Assembly: GCA_032622095.1 (NCBI GenBank)
Contig: CP136069.1
Location: 103,448,278 to 103,512,277 of the forward strand
Source of the DNA: Siphonodentalium dalli
Taxonomy: Eukaryota; Mollusca; Scaphopoda; Gadilida; Siphonodentaliidae
Length of the DNA stretch: 64,000 nt
Direction of reading: 5' to 3'
Part shown: positions 10,790 to 20,823 of the stretch, in pieces
How positions within the stretch are numbered: position 1 is the stretch's first letter
Layout: every line of letters begins with the position of its first letter
Notes under the pieces: generated by a model
Told to the model about the DNA's origin: nothing
The model's database searches: none
What the model saw: only the letters and a program-made list of their open reading frames with translations
Translations under genes and position numbers: made by a program

Positions 10790-12170
10790 TACTGTCTTCA
10801 AATTACCGAGGTTTGAATCGTTCAGAAAAACGCCGCGACAAATTCCGATATCTCCGAACGCACAATGCATCAATTTATTTTTTACAAGACACTCACTTTA
10901 CAAAGAAATGGACAGATGCATATCATCTGAATGGGAGTTTAAAACAGAATTGGCTTCTTTTTCATCTCAGTCATGCGGTGTGGCCAATTTATTCAGTCAA
11001 AATCTCGACTTCGAAATACACAACTCTATTAAAGATGACTCTGGAAATTTCATAATAATTGACGTAACTGTTGAGAAACTTAGGACGACTATAGCTAATA
11101 TATACGGCACAAACGAAGATAACCCATAGTTCTACAAACATTTGAAGAATAAGCTTCCTAAAGTCGGTAACACCCAAATAATATGTGGCGATTGGAATAT
11201 CGCTCAGGACCAATCAATGCATACTTATAGTTATAAACATATTAACAATCAACGAGCTAAATTGGCAGTGGGTTACCTTGTCGACAGACTTGAATTGGTA
11301 GACGCTTGGAGGGTCAATAACAAGGAGAAACAACGTTATACATGGCGAAAAAAGTCCCCTGTAAAAATGGCTAGGTTAAATTACTTTATGATATTTGAAG
11401 ATATACTCAGCCTATAGTTGGAGTAGAAACCGACATAGTACCTGGATACCGCTCAGATCACTCGATAATAACTCTTACGCTTAAAGGGGTACTGTACGCC
11501 ATTTTCATTAAATTTCCGGTGACAACAACGATCTAATATCGATAATATATAGAAACATAAGTAATTTGAGTCGAAGATGTATTCTGTAAACGCTCAGGTT
11601 AATAGGCTATCTTAAAATTTAATAATTTAAAAGTTAATAATTTGATATAAATTGTATTTATCACTGGAGCCATAAAATGGCGTCAATTAAATTACGAATT
11701 ACCGTAATCAAATAAATTAATTGAGGGATACTGGCTTGTTAAACCGATCGCACACACGATCGCTTAAAATAGTATGATGATACGGGGAGAATACTCAAGC
11801 CACTCACTGACTAGCGACGTACAATAACGTAAATGATTATATGGGACTAGTATGCATATAATATAACTTTTATTTGATTCATTTGGTTGAAAACTTTACA
11901 AAAATTACTCGACAACGACAATTTGTATTTTTGCATTCCGGTAAATTTGTCATCCGTAACATGACTTGTACTCAACAGACTTTCAAATAATGGAAAAATT
12001 GTTACCTTATTCTCCGACTCGGAGACTATTGAAACCAACAACATTTGGCGTACAGTACCCCTTTAAAGTGCAATCGACAGAGGTCGTGGCTTTTTGGAAA
12101 TTTAATACCTCCGTACTCCGTGATGACAAATATGCTGAACTGGTCAAATCTATATATGATAGAGAATAAT
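10790..12170 (+). pseudogene. L1-Tx1-like APE endonuclease domain, split by MITE
   Basis: The frame opens with NYRGLNRSEKRRDKFRYLR and SIYFLQDTHFTKKW, the start of an APE-type endonuclease (Q-D-T-H in the usual Q-E-T-H position). A frameshift near 10910 moves the frame. IANIYGTNEDNP, then IICGDWNIAQDQ follow; the usual GDFN is GDWN here. YTWRKKSPVKMARLNYF and GYRSDHSIITLTL lead to the catalytic SDHS. At 11484 a MITE interrupts; reading from 12063 the frame resumes as KVQSTEVVAFWKFN. Stops and frameshifts make it non-functional. Confidence 0.8.
11485..12062. mobile_element. 578-bp piggyBac-like MITE with TTAA duplication
   Basis: The element starts AGGGGTACTGTACGCCA and ends with its exact reverse complement, giving perfect 17-bp TIRs. 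It is flanked by TTAA at 11481-11484 and 12063-12066. TTAA duplication is the hallmark of piggyBac. Removing the element and one TTAA restores the host LINE frame. No transposase is encoded. Confidence 0.9.
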
Positions 12171-12262
12171 AAATCAAGATACGGATATAAAATGTATACC
12201 GAAGAATGGAATAAACCGCAAGCTACATGTAAACAAGTAAACGTTTATTTCTGGACACCTTT

Positions 12263-13080
12263 TTGCTAGATATTAGAGGCGGGACCATACATTTTGCGTC
12301 GAAACGAAAGAAAGAACGAAAGGTGAAAGAAAATGAACTGAATAGATCAAAAATATTGATCGAAATTGAAATAGATAACAATGACTTAGATATACAAAAA
12401 ATAAAGACGAATTACTGGATAAATAAAAAAAGTTATACAGAGCTTTACGAAATAAGAAAAGAAGACACGAGGGGGCAATGGTAGGATCAAAAGCCAAATG
12501 GATTGAACAAGGTGAAAAACCAACAAAATATTTCCTCAATCCAGAAAAACGCAGTTCTATATCGAAAACTCTATGCAACCTTTATACCGACTCCACCGAT
12601 AAAAACATTGACAATCAGTCAGACATAATGTATGAAGATAGACATTTTTACGAGAATTTATATGCATCGAAAAACACAAACAATCTTGATATTCATACTA
12701 TTCTTGAAAAAGACCATACAGTATTGTCCCACGACACTGCCAACAGTATAGAATGCATAGTAACTCTAACTGAACTAACCTGTGCATTGAAGCGATCGCA
12801 AAATGATAAATGCAGCGGACTAGATGGATACCCATATGAGTTTTGGAAATTTTTCAGGCTTGACTTAGGCCCAATTCTATGTGAATAACTCAATGAAGCT
12901 TTTGATAAAGGGGAACTCTCAATCTTCCAGAAACAAGAACTAATTACTCTGATCCCCAAAAAAGACAAAGAATGACATCATCTGAAAAACTGGCGACCAA
13001 TTTCACTCTTGAATATATCTTACAAATTAGCTTCTTTATGCATAGCTGAAAGATTAAAACGTGTTCTACCATATATAATA
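12263..13080 (+). pseudogene. L1-Tx1-like linker and N-terminal reverse transcriptase
   Basis: The 12478-12888 frame contains GSKAKWIEQGEKPTKYFLNP, characteristic of L1/Tx1 polymerases. It then has LTELTCALKRSQNDKCSGLD-GYPYEFWKFF (RT block 0/1). After a stop at 12886-12888 comes LNEAFDKGELSIFQKQELIT and NWRPISLLNISYKLASLCIA (RT block 2). The frame ends at about 13079 where unrelated sequence containing a TAGCGAGTTTACGATTTC end is joined. No intact polymerase is encoded. Confidence 0.8.
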
Positions 13081-14390
13081 GCGAGTTTACGATTTCAAAC
13101 CAGTACAGGTACGGGTATGCGTATACGTTATGTTGGAAATTTGTATTTAGATTGGATGGTCCTCAGGATAATCAGTTGCTTTGATCAAGGGCGAGGCGAC
13201 AGTTGGAAGGGTTGGTGCTTTTGTTTCACTCATCTTGGTAACATTTTTTAACAATTGGATTCTACTAGTCATAGACCGATCGAGTGTTGACTATAAATCG
13301 GTAGGAATATTCAGACTTGTCGGGATCTAAACCCGGAGACAGGTTGAAAAGTTAAACTTGGTAACGATAAAAGTTGTTAAAATGTATTCTGTTTATTTTA
13401 CGGATTGAATAAAAAACGTTTGCTTTAGTTCTGTGCGAAACACAGAAAACAGCTGAAACTCGCTCTGATTATGCTTAGATTTTGTAGAGTATGTATATGT
13501 CTATGTATTTCGTGTCTTTAGCGACATATGTTATCCCCACTACAATATACACAAGTCTTGCGGTTCAAATGCACCATGTCCGTTCAGATGGACCATATAT
13601 TAAAATGAGAAATCAATCCCCACCTTATACATACGATAAAGTAATTAAACAGTTGTATTCATATGTGCAATACATGGAAATATCCACGATATATTGATGC
13701 CCATGTACAAAAGGGTTGAGACGGTGTCCCCCCAACGTTGGTCAAATCGAACCATGGTTGATCTGGTGTGTCCCGATCCCTCCCCAGTGGCCAGTCAGAA
13801 ACTGATAATTAATTTAAGGGGAACAAATCGTGGTGAAATTGCATGGCACAACACCCCATCCTAACGCGGAGACCATCTATAGACACGTCCCTGAAATGAG
13901 TCGAGACTGCGCCTGAATAGCACATTCTTCTCGCTCTGTTAAGCATAACCTGTCATATGCGTGAAACTGATAAGATAATTTAGTATTCAGGTGCTATGCC
14001 AACTGGAGGAATATACCATTCTACTAACACCACCGAAAATCTCAAACAAAAAGACCGTACCACTCCATAGAAAACATTGTCTGAACTACGCTAAATTGTA
14101 AATATTTACTACTACTTTTATCGGCGATAAACTAATGAAAACGAGTTCGCCATCGGCAGTCACTGCATTTAATTAATAATTAAGAATGACGGTGTGTGTT
14201 GTAAATTTAGATATAATATTTGTAAAAATAACTTCTTTTAACAGGATTATTCTCCATTTCTAGTTGTTCACCTTACCTAACCGGAGTGTTTCACATCATT
14301 CTAATGCAGTCAACAAAGTTGTTTGTGAAAAGATTGGCCTCCGTATTTATCTGAGCGCTAGAAGCCGCCTCGAGAATTTTAACATAAAAC
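13079..14390. other. Inserted non-coding DNA in the L1-Tx1-like LINE
   Basis: At 13079-13110 the sequence AGCGAGTTTACGATTTCAAA matches an element end also seen at 35786 and, inverted, at 39805-39823. No partner end is seen near 14390. The rest has no recognised coding content, and about 75 LINE codons are missing across the insertion. Confidence 0.45.
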
Positions 14391-15070
14391 CTGACTTATG
14401 GAAATGTATACATAAATGTCTTAACTTTTTTAATTTTTAGAGATGCCATACAGAGGTGGATTTCTATATTTTATACGAATATCAACTCATCTATTTTAAT
14501 AAATGGGCATATATCTCGGAGTTTCAAACAATATCGTGGCTGTCGACAGGATGACCCAGTCTCGCCGTATATTGTTTTTATATGCGCGGAAATCTTAGCT
14601 ATTACGATAAAGTCCAATGACCGCATTATTGGTGTCAACCTCGGCAAGTTAGAATACAAAATTACACAGTATCCAGACGAAACGACTCTCATCTTAGACG
14701 TTAGGGAAGTATATATACTGTTTTAATCTCATTTGCAGATTATTCAGGCCTGAAAAGTTTCAATCTCCTTGGAATACACTTTGATACCAACCATGACAAA
14801 ATGGATATCAATTATGATAGAAAACTTGCTGAAGTCAATCGTTTGATAGAAACATGAAAACACCGGTTACTTACACCCATTGGTCGAACAACGGTGATAA
14901 AATCACTAATACTCCCAAAATTAACGCACCTTTTTGTAGCTCTCCCAAATCCCGGTAATGTTTTTATGAAAAATCTTGACACACCGCTCTTTAATTTTCT
15001 CTTGAACTCGAATTGTGATCGAGTTAAACGCAAAGTTATTTGTCAGGTTTATAAAAATGCCGGATTATTT
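14390..15070 (+). pseudogene. L1-Tx1-like reverse transcriptase catalytic half, degraded
   Basis: LWKCIHKCLNFFNF, FYTNINSSILINGHISRSFK and RGCRQDDPVSPYIVFICAEI are RT blocks 4-5 (RGCRQGDPVSP, with G changed to D). The catalytic YADD block reads QYPDETT, so both conserved positions are altered. FNLLGIHFDTNHDKMDINYD, LTPIGRTTVIKSLILPKLTH and FNFLLNSNCDRVKRKVICQV follow, as in L1-Tx1. The copy cannot be active. Confidence 0.8.
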
Positions 15071-15147
15071 GTATTTATATTTATGCTGCCGTTGTCACCA
15101 TTTGACATACATACATGTATATATCTATCAATTCACTTGCATGAACA

Positions 15148-15645
15148 TCACCGACCACACGAGTTGGACATAGCAGTCGTGTTGATGATATGTTGATGAG
15201 TACAGTCCAGAAAGCATTGCAGCATTAACTCTTTATTACCCCAAATCCTCTCAGCAATACCTTGGTCACAATGTTCTTCCAAAACTGACTGGATCCCTTT
15301 CATAAAGCTGTTCCTGATTTCCTTTAACTGCTCACATTCAATAATGAAGTGGTGTCTTCCCTCAGGATGTTCTTTACACAGGAGACAGGTTGGACTAACA
15401 TCAAACTGGTTGAATCTATATATGTTTGCTTGCAGTGTGAATGTTCCAGTTAGTACCCTTGCCTTGATCATAGCTTTATGGACTTCTCTCGGATCTGTAT
15501 TTAAAGAGCGCCATATAGCATGAGGTCTTCTTGTTGGCTGATCTTGTATTTGAAGACATCGAAGAGATTGCTTACACTCCACTTCAGCTACCCACTCATT
15601 TCTCTGATATTCATCAACTCGTTCATCTACAGTTGTTTTCCATTC
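15148..15645 (-). pseudogene. LINE C-terminal fragment, minus strand
   Basis: The minus-strand frame reads VDERVDEYQRNEWVAEVECK from 15645, then ARVLTGTFTLQANIYRFNQF and CLLCKEHPEGRHHFIIEC. The C-x2-C-x8-H-x4-C knuckle marks the C-terminus of a CR1/Jockey-like LINE polymerase. About 144 codons are open after the ATG at 15582. It is wedged between the L1-Tx1-like LINE and LINE-A in the opposite orientation. Confidence 0.75.
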
Positions 15646-15650
15646 TGAGG

Positions 15651-16497
15651 CTGATGGTGGATATCATTGACAAGAGAATACAGTTTGTATTGGAAAAGGT
15701 CACCGATGTTGAATCAAAAGTTATGTGTGACGAGCTAATTTTTACCGACACATTAGGCACTGACCCCAATGAACCAAAGTCCCCCGTTGGGGAAACTCTA
15801 TGCGCGTTTCTCGAGGACCATATGTACATAGGTGAATCAATTGAGTTTTAATTTGTTTGAAGAATTGGATCCGGTCGGGAACCTAGGCCTATTCTGGAAA
15901 AATTATCTAGTATTATAGGGCATGACCTTGTGCGGAGGAAAAGTGGAACTCTCCGTGGTACCGATTGCTTTGTAAATGAAAACCTCTCCCGAGGTGATTA
16001 ACAAGTACAGACAGGAAACACTGAAACCCATGGCGACAAGTTCGTTCCTCCCAATGTCATGCCTCCGTACAGGACAGTTGAAAGCCAGTCGAAATATTGC
16101 GGTGTTAAACCGACATTATATGCTAATCGTGGAAATCGTGAAGATAACGGTTATCAACGTGGTCGCGGACGAGGACGAGGGCGGGGGCATGGTGGACACA
16201 CTGGAAATTCATTCCCCTTGGGAAATGGTCACCAAAGGACACAAAAACCACAAAGTTCCAGAACCACTCAAAGTGGCACTTCTAGTTACTATAACGCACA
16301 TAGCACACCACTACCACCACCACCACCAACACCACCACCACCACCACCCTGGGCAAATTCAGACCCCTGCATCAACCCACATTCCCACCCCACCAGCACT
16401 ATCCCAGCCTCCCAGCACGGGCACACACGGGCCTACCCCCAGCAGATGCCACCCCTCTGCAGGAATTGCAAGTCCCTCAGGAGGAGCAACTAGTTAA
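15651..16497 (+). pseudogene. LINE-A ORF1 protein (coiled coil, RG-rich, proline-rich tail)
   Basis: A coiled-coil-like start (VDIIDKRIQFVLEKVTDVES) is followed by EPKSPVGETLCAFLEDHMYI and, after a frame change, a GREPRPILEKLSSIIGHDLV block. That order fits the RNA-binding ORF1p of CR1/Jockey-type LINEs. The C-terminus has RGRGRGRGRGHGG at about 16161-16198, a polyproline run (PPPPPPTPPPPPP) and CRNCKSLRRSN. The frame shifts at about 15850 and again around 16050. ORF1p normally packages LINE RNA. The GC-rich CCA repeats make a second overlapping frame (15976-16497) look open. Confidence 0.6.
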
Positions 16498-16537
16498 TTC
16501 ACAGCAGCAAGCTGGAATCAAGTAGGACGGCCCGGGT

Positions 16538-17320
16538 GTGCCCCAACTCAAGATACTATCTATTAATGTATGTGGGCTATCATCCAGACTAGAAGATCCG
16601 GAGTTCGTTGAATATGTCAACATGTTTGACTTACTTATCTTTCAAGAAACCAAAACCGATGATGTAGATAAAATCACAATTGATAACTTTCATATACTTG
16701 GATTTAAAAATAGAGAGAAAGTTTCGAAAAATAGGTCGGGCGGACTATCTATAGCCGTAAGAGAACCATTGAGCTCGAACTTCAGTGAGATTGATTAAAA
16801 ATGTCATTTCATACAATGGTGTAAATACCAATCTAAATATGGTCAAAGTTTTATTTTTGGAAATATATATATCCCATGTGAAAACTCCAAATATTTTAGC
16901 AATGCTACTTTTGATGAAATACATGTATCTATACTAGAAAAGATCATCTCATACAACCACGTTTTGCTCTGTGAGATTTCAACCGATAATCTTGATGATA
17001 GCGCACACGGTGACAAACTAATCACCCAATATTCACTTGAATCTGTTATTAGGGTTCGACAAAACCCAGACACATCAAAAATAACTCAGACGCAAGGCTT
17101 ATCAAGCTGTGCGAAGATACAAATATGTTGATCCTTAACGACAGAAAAGGATGTGATTATCCAAATGCAAATTTCACCACAAGCAAATATAGCGTGATTG
17201 ACTACATGATAAGCACGACAAAAATGACGGATATGGTTAGTTATTTTCACGTAAACGACGTTAATAAACTTTTCTCTGACATACACGCCGCACTGTCCGC
17301 GAGTGTGTGTCGGCCTTAAG
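16538..17320 (+). pseudogene. LINE-A APE endonuclease domain
   Basis: The frame starts at the ATG at 16538, 41 bases after ORF1, with LKILSINVCGLSSRLEDPEF, FQETKTDDVDKI (catalytic E) and RSGGLSIAVRE. It breaks at about 16796, where TGA/TAA and a frameshift follow. FIFGNIYIPCENSKYF and ISYNHVLLCEISTDNLDD follow (the expected GDFN is lost). NMLILNDRKGCDYPNA, IDYMISTTKM and LFSDIHAALS, the SDH block, come next. The APE domain nicks target DNA for reverse transcription; here it is disabled. Confidence 0.8.
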
Positions 17321-17339
17321 CCACCAAATGTGAAACCAC

Positions 17340-18237
17340 TAGTCGTAAATCACAAGGAACGCCCGAGGTCTAACCCAGGCTGACATATATTCAAACATAA
17401 ACCGAGAGTTGTCACCCATATATGGGACGAGACACACAAGGCAAAATTCTTAGCAAAAATTAACAGTGAGACTAAATCAGAGGCCCGACTTAAAAAGATG
17501 AAACAGTGGAAACTCTAAAGAACATATTTATGAATGCCAGTGATACATTAGAATACCCAAATTACCACAAGCCACATGGGACCCCCGTTACATCCCAGCG
17601 AAAAGAAAAATCCAACCCACCATGGTTTAATCGCAGTTGTAACCAGACTAGAACAATTTACATAAATGACAGTAAATAGTATAAAATTAAGCCAACCCAC
17701 CTAAATAAAGCAAACATGATAGAACTTAGAAAACAGTACAAAAACGCCATTAGATCGAGTAAACGCGACCTCTTGTCTAAATTCAGAAAGAAACTACAAA
17801 AGCTATGAGCGAATTCACCCAGTGACTTTTGGCAGATCATACGCGAATTAGACAAAGGACAAAAAGCTACATCAGTGCCAACCGCGGAAGAATTCCAAGT
17901 ATACTTTGAGTCAGAGGAACAAACAATTCTCTCAGAAACCACCCTAGATAATATATTACCTACGATAAATTACTCACCCGCCACTGACGTGCTCAAAATG
18001 ATTGTATTAATAGAGATTTTACACTTCAGGAAATTGAAAACGCAGTGAAGAGTCTCAAACCAGGGAATGCCCCTGGATATGACCAAGTGACGGGAGAAAT
18101 GACCAAACATAGCTTCTACAAGTTAGGACCTCTATATATATGTTAATTTGTTTAACCTTATTATTGCTCATTGATATATACCAAGAGACTGGTCCATTAG
18201 TATAGTAAGTCCAATTTTTAAAAACAAATATGACCCC
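17340..18237 (+). pseudogene. LINE-A linker and first RT block, heavily mutated
   Basis: Scattered blocks such as WDETHKAKFLAKINSETKSE and TLQEIENAVKSLKPGNAPGY-DQVTGEM (RT block 0/1) are visible among stops. The last block before the MITE is ISIVSPIFKNKYDPLNP (RT block 2 start). Confidence 0.6.
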
Positions 18238-18245
18238 CTTAACCC

Positions 18246-18793
18246 AGGGGGGGGGGGGTGAATTTTTTTTTTCCGGCACGTATGCTGGGGTGGGTGGGTG
18301 GTCAAAGCCACCAACAAGCAATTTTTTCCGTAACTAAAAAAAACAAAAAAAGCTTGTTTTTTTAGTGTTTTGGCAATGAGTTGGGCTTCAAAACCACTTT
18401 GAATGAGAGAAATAATGTAATTCTAACTGGTAAACTGACTGCAGGCAGTTATCGTGTTGTATTTTGTTGCAAATTTTGAAATCCAAGATGGCCGCTGGCA
18501 GCCATGTTTTTTTGGCCGAATGACCTCAAAATGACTCATTCCTATTTACATGTCCATGTTAACATCCATGATAAATAGTATGCACAGAAATTCATATACA
18601 GCTGTTTACAGTGAATTTCCCCCCGCAAATCTCTGTTTTAGTGTTAAAAGGGGGGTGGGTGTCAAAAAATGGTCGGAAAAAACTGCCGTAAACGGAAAAA
18701 AATTTGGCGGTGGGGGTGGGTCGGTACAAAAAATGATCGAAAGGGAAAAAATGCCATACGTGCCTGAATTTTTTTTCCGACCCCCCCCCCCTG
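18246..18793. mobile_element. 548-bp hAT-like MITE in LINE-A
   Basis: The left end (G-run, then TTTTTTTTCCGGCACGTATG) and the right end (CATACGTGCCTGAATTTTT..., then a C-run and CTG) are inverted repeats, and CTTAACCC is repeated at 18238-18245 and 18794-18801. The 8-bp duplication and end sequence match the larger element at 9042-10563. Across it the LINE reads YDPLNP then DNNYYLGTW. No protein is encoded; apparent frames run through G/C homopolymers. Confidence 0.8.
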
Positions 18794-18801
18794 CTTAACC
18801 C

Positions 18802-19243
18802 AGATAATAATTATTATTTAGGCACATGGATCGATAAATCAGGAAGATTTAACCACGAACGAAACTTGCGATGTAAAAAACAATCCATGTTCACGCTGGT
18901 ATGTAGAATGCGAAAATATAAGCTAACAATAGATTGCGCAATTGATGTTTATAAAAAGGCAATTGTTCCGATTATGACATATGGCTCTGAGGTAATGGGA
19001 CACCAAAACATAGTAGAAACCTAGTAGAAACTTGAGTTATGGTTCTTGAAATTTATCCTAGGGCTTAAGAACAGTACCCCAAATTTATTCGTATAAGAAT
19101 AAAGCTGAAATGATACAATACTGGGGTAGAATAATGTCAATGGCCTCTGGTAGAATTCCATATAGTACTGTGTCATGAAATAAACATATTCAACTCAAAA
19201 TGCTCAGTGCATTTCGTTAGAACACATACACACAACTCTCGAT
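18802..19243 (+). pseudogene. LINE-A post-palm RT segment after an internal deletion
   Basis: NNYYLGTWIDKSGRFNHERN, KKQSMFTLVCRMRKYKLTID and AIVPIMTYGSEVMGHQ are the blocks after the RT palm. They correspond to YKYLGIVFSRDG and VVPIL-GSEVWG in the LINE at 41560-41770. The preceding block (DPLNPDN) should be separated from these by the whole catalytic palm (about 170 residues including FADD), so LINE-A has an internal deletion at about 18802-18812. Confidence 0.7.
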
Positions 19244-19308
19244 AAACTAGCGGGTCCTACTAAAACCCGACCGCACCCGACCGCACCCGACCGGACCCGA
19301 CCGCACCC

Positions 19309-20345
19309 GACCGGACCGCCCCCAGGAGTCCGAGCGAGATGGGGTTTGCACTATCGTGTAGAATGGACCCGAATGTACCAAAGTTCCAATCCCCAAGTCG
19401 ATAGCTCGAGCGGACACGGCACTGTTAACCCCTGAATGGCGGCAGTTTCCGCCAGGTACGGGAAATCCAAAAAGGCGCCGACCGCACCTCCCCTGACTGC
19501 CTGACCACGGAAATGGACATTATATCATGAAGTGAATACCCATATGCATCCATGGGCGATCGGACAATTCGCTAGCTGCAGCGGAAGTGTATAAATTAAC
19601 CCATGCGCTGCTGCCGAATTCGCTATAAATGTACGCAAAACGCCGAAATTAACACCCGCCGACCGGACCGCCCCTAGGGGTCCGAGCGAGATAGGGTTTG
19701 CACTATCGTGTAGAATGAACCCGAATGTACCAAAGTTCCAATCCCCAAGTCGATAGCTCGAGCGGACACGGCACTGTTAACCCCTGAATGGCGGCAGTTT
19801 CCGCCAGGTACGGGAAATCCAAAAAGGCGCCGACCGCACCTCCCCTGACTGTCTGACCACGGAAATGGACATTATATCATGAAGTGTATACCCATATGCA
19901 TCCATGGGCGATCGGACAATTCGCTAGCTGCAGCGGAAGTGTATAAATTAACCCATGCGCTGCTGTCGAATTCGCTATAAATGTACGCAAAAACGCCGAA
20001 ATTAACACCCGCCGACCGGACCGCCCCTAGGGGTCCGAGCGAGATAGGGTTTGCACTATCGTGTAGAATGAACCCGAATGTACCAAAGTTCCAATCCCCA
20101 AGTCGATAGCTCGAGCGGTCACGGCACTGTTAACCCCTGACTGGTGGCCGTTTCCGCCAGGTACGTGAAATCCAAAAAGGCGCCGACCGCACCTCCCCTG
20201 ACTGCCTGACCACGGAAATGGACATTATATCATGAAGTGAATACCCATATGCATCCATGGGCGATCGGACAAGTCGCTAGCTGCAGCGGAAGTGAATAAA
20301 TTAACCCATACGTTGCTGTCGAATTCGCTATAAATGTACGGTGTA
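19309..20345 (+). repeat. Forward array of ~352-bp monomers
   Basis: GACCGGACCG begins units at 19309, 19661 and 20014 (352 and 353 bp). Each monomer contains GCACTATCGTGTAGAATG, GTCGATAGCTCGAGCGG and GCTGCAGCGGAAGTG. The third unit ends at about 20338, where the central unique region begins. Confidence 0.9.
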
Positions 20346-20823
20346 CGGTGGCGGTGGGTATCCTGTGAAAATATCTCAACCCGTTAAAAACCGCCACAAA
20401 CAGAAAGAACGTCAAAATGTAGATAGACTTTGTCCGTATACAAATAAGAAATATCGCATAAACAGTATGTTATGGTCATATGTTTGACCATTGTTATCTA
20501 AACAAAAGCATAAAAAGTTACTTTTCTGGTGTTTGTGTATATTATGATGGTAAACATAAAGAGCGTTCTTTGTTGGTGAATACTTGATATGGAACTAATA
20601 AAGAGCGTTTGTGTCATTTGTGTGTGATTAGCCAGTAGCATTGTGCTGTCTTCTGTAACACAATCAGGCTCTTGCTTAGGTAAAATATAGTAGGTCTTTA
20701 TGATAACATGCTGTTTACGCGATGGTCATGGTATGAACGGAACTGTATGCGTTTTAATGTTTTTCTGTTTACGGTGTTTGGAACAAATATGAATATTATC
20801 GACAATTAAGGCCGCACTTGCCT
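20346..20823. other. Central non-repetitive segment of the satellite element
   Basis: About 470 bp between the opposed arrays. It has no coding frame of note, but contains the paired motif CATAAAGAGCGTTC (20555-20568) and AATAAAGAGCGTTT (20597-20610), 42 bp apart, as in the 2.6-kb element at 6107-6164 and in the Helitrons. Confidence 0.6.

Larger units (their letters stand above)
10790..15070 (+). mobile_element. L1-Tx1-like LINE, inactive, with two insertions
   Basis: Successive plus-strand pieces give an APE-type endonuclease, the linker, and reverse-transcriptase blocks in the order of L1/Tx1 LINEs. The element is interrupted by a piggyBac-like MITE (11485-12062) and by 1.3 kb of unrelated DNA (about 13079-14390). 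It carries stops, frameshifts and damaged catalytic motifs. A related copy is at 45330-49097. At about 15070-15150 it runs into a minus-strand LINE fragment. Confidence 0.8.

Noticed and set aside
16059-16497. Two overlapping proline/histidine-rich ORFs as separate genes
   Set aside because: They are frameshifted pieces of one LINE ORF1 tail containing CCA repeats.
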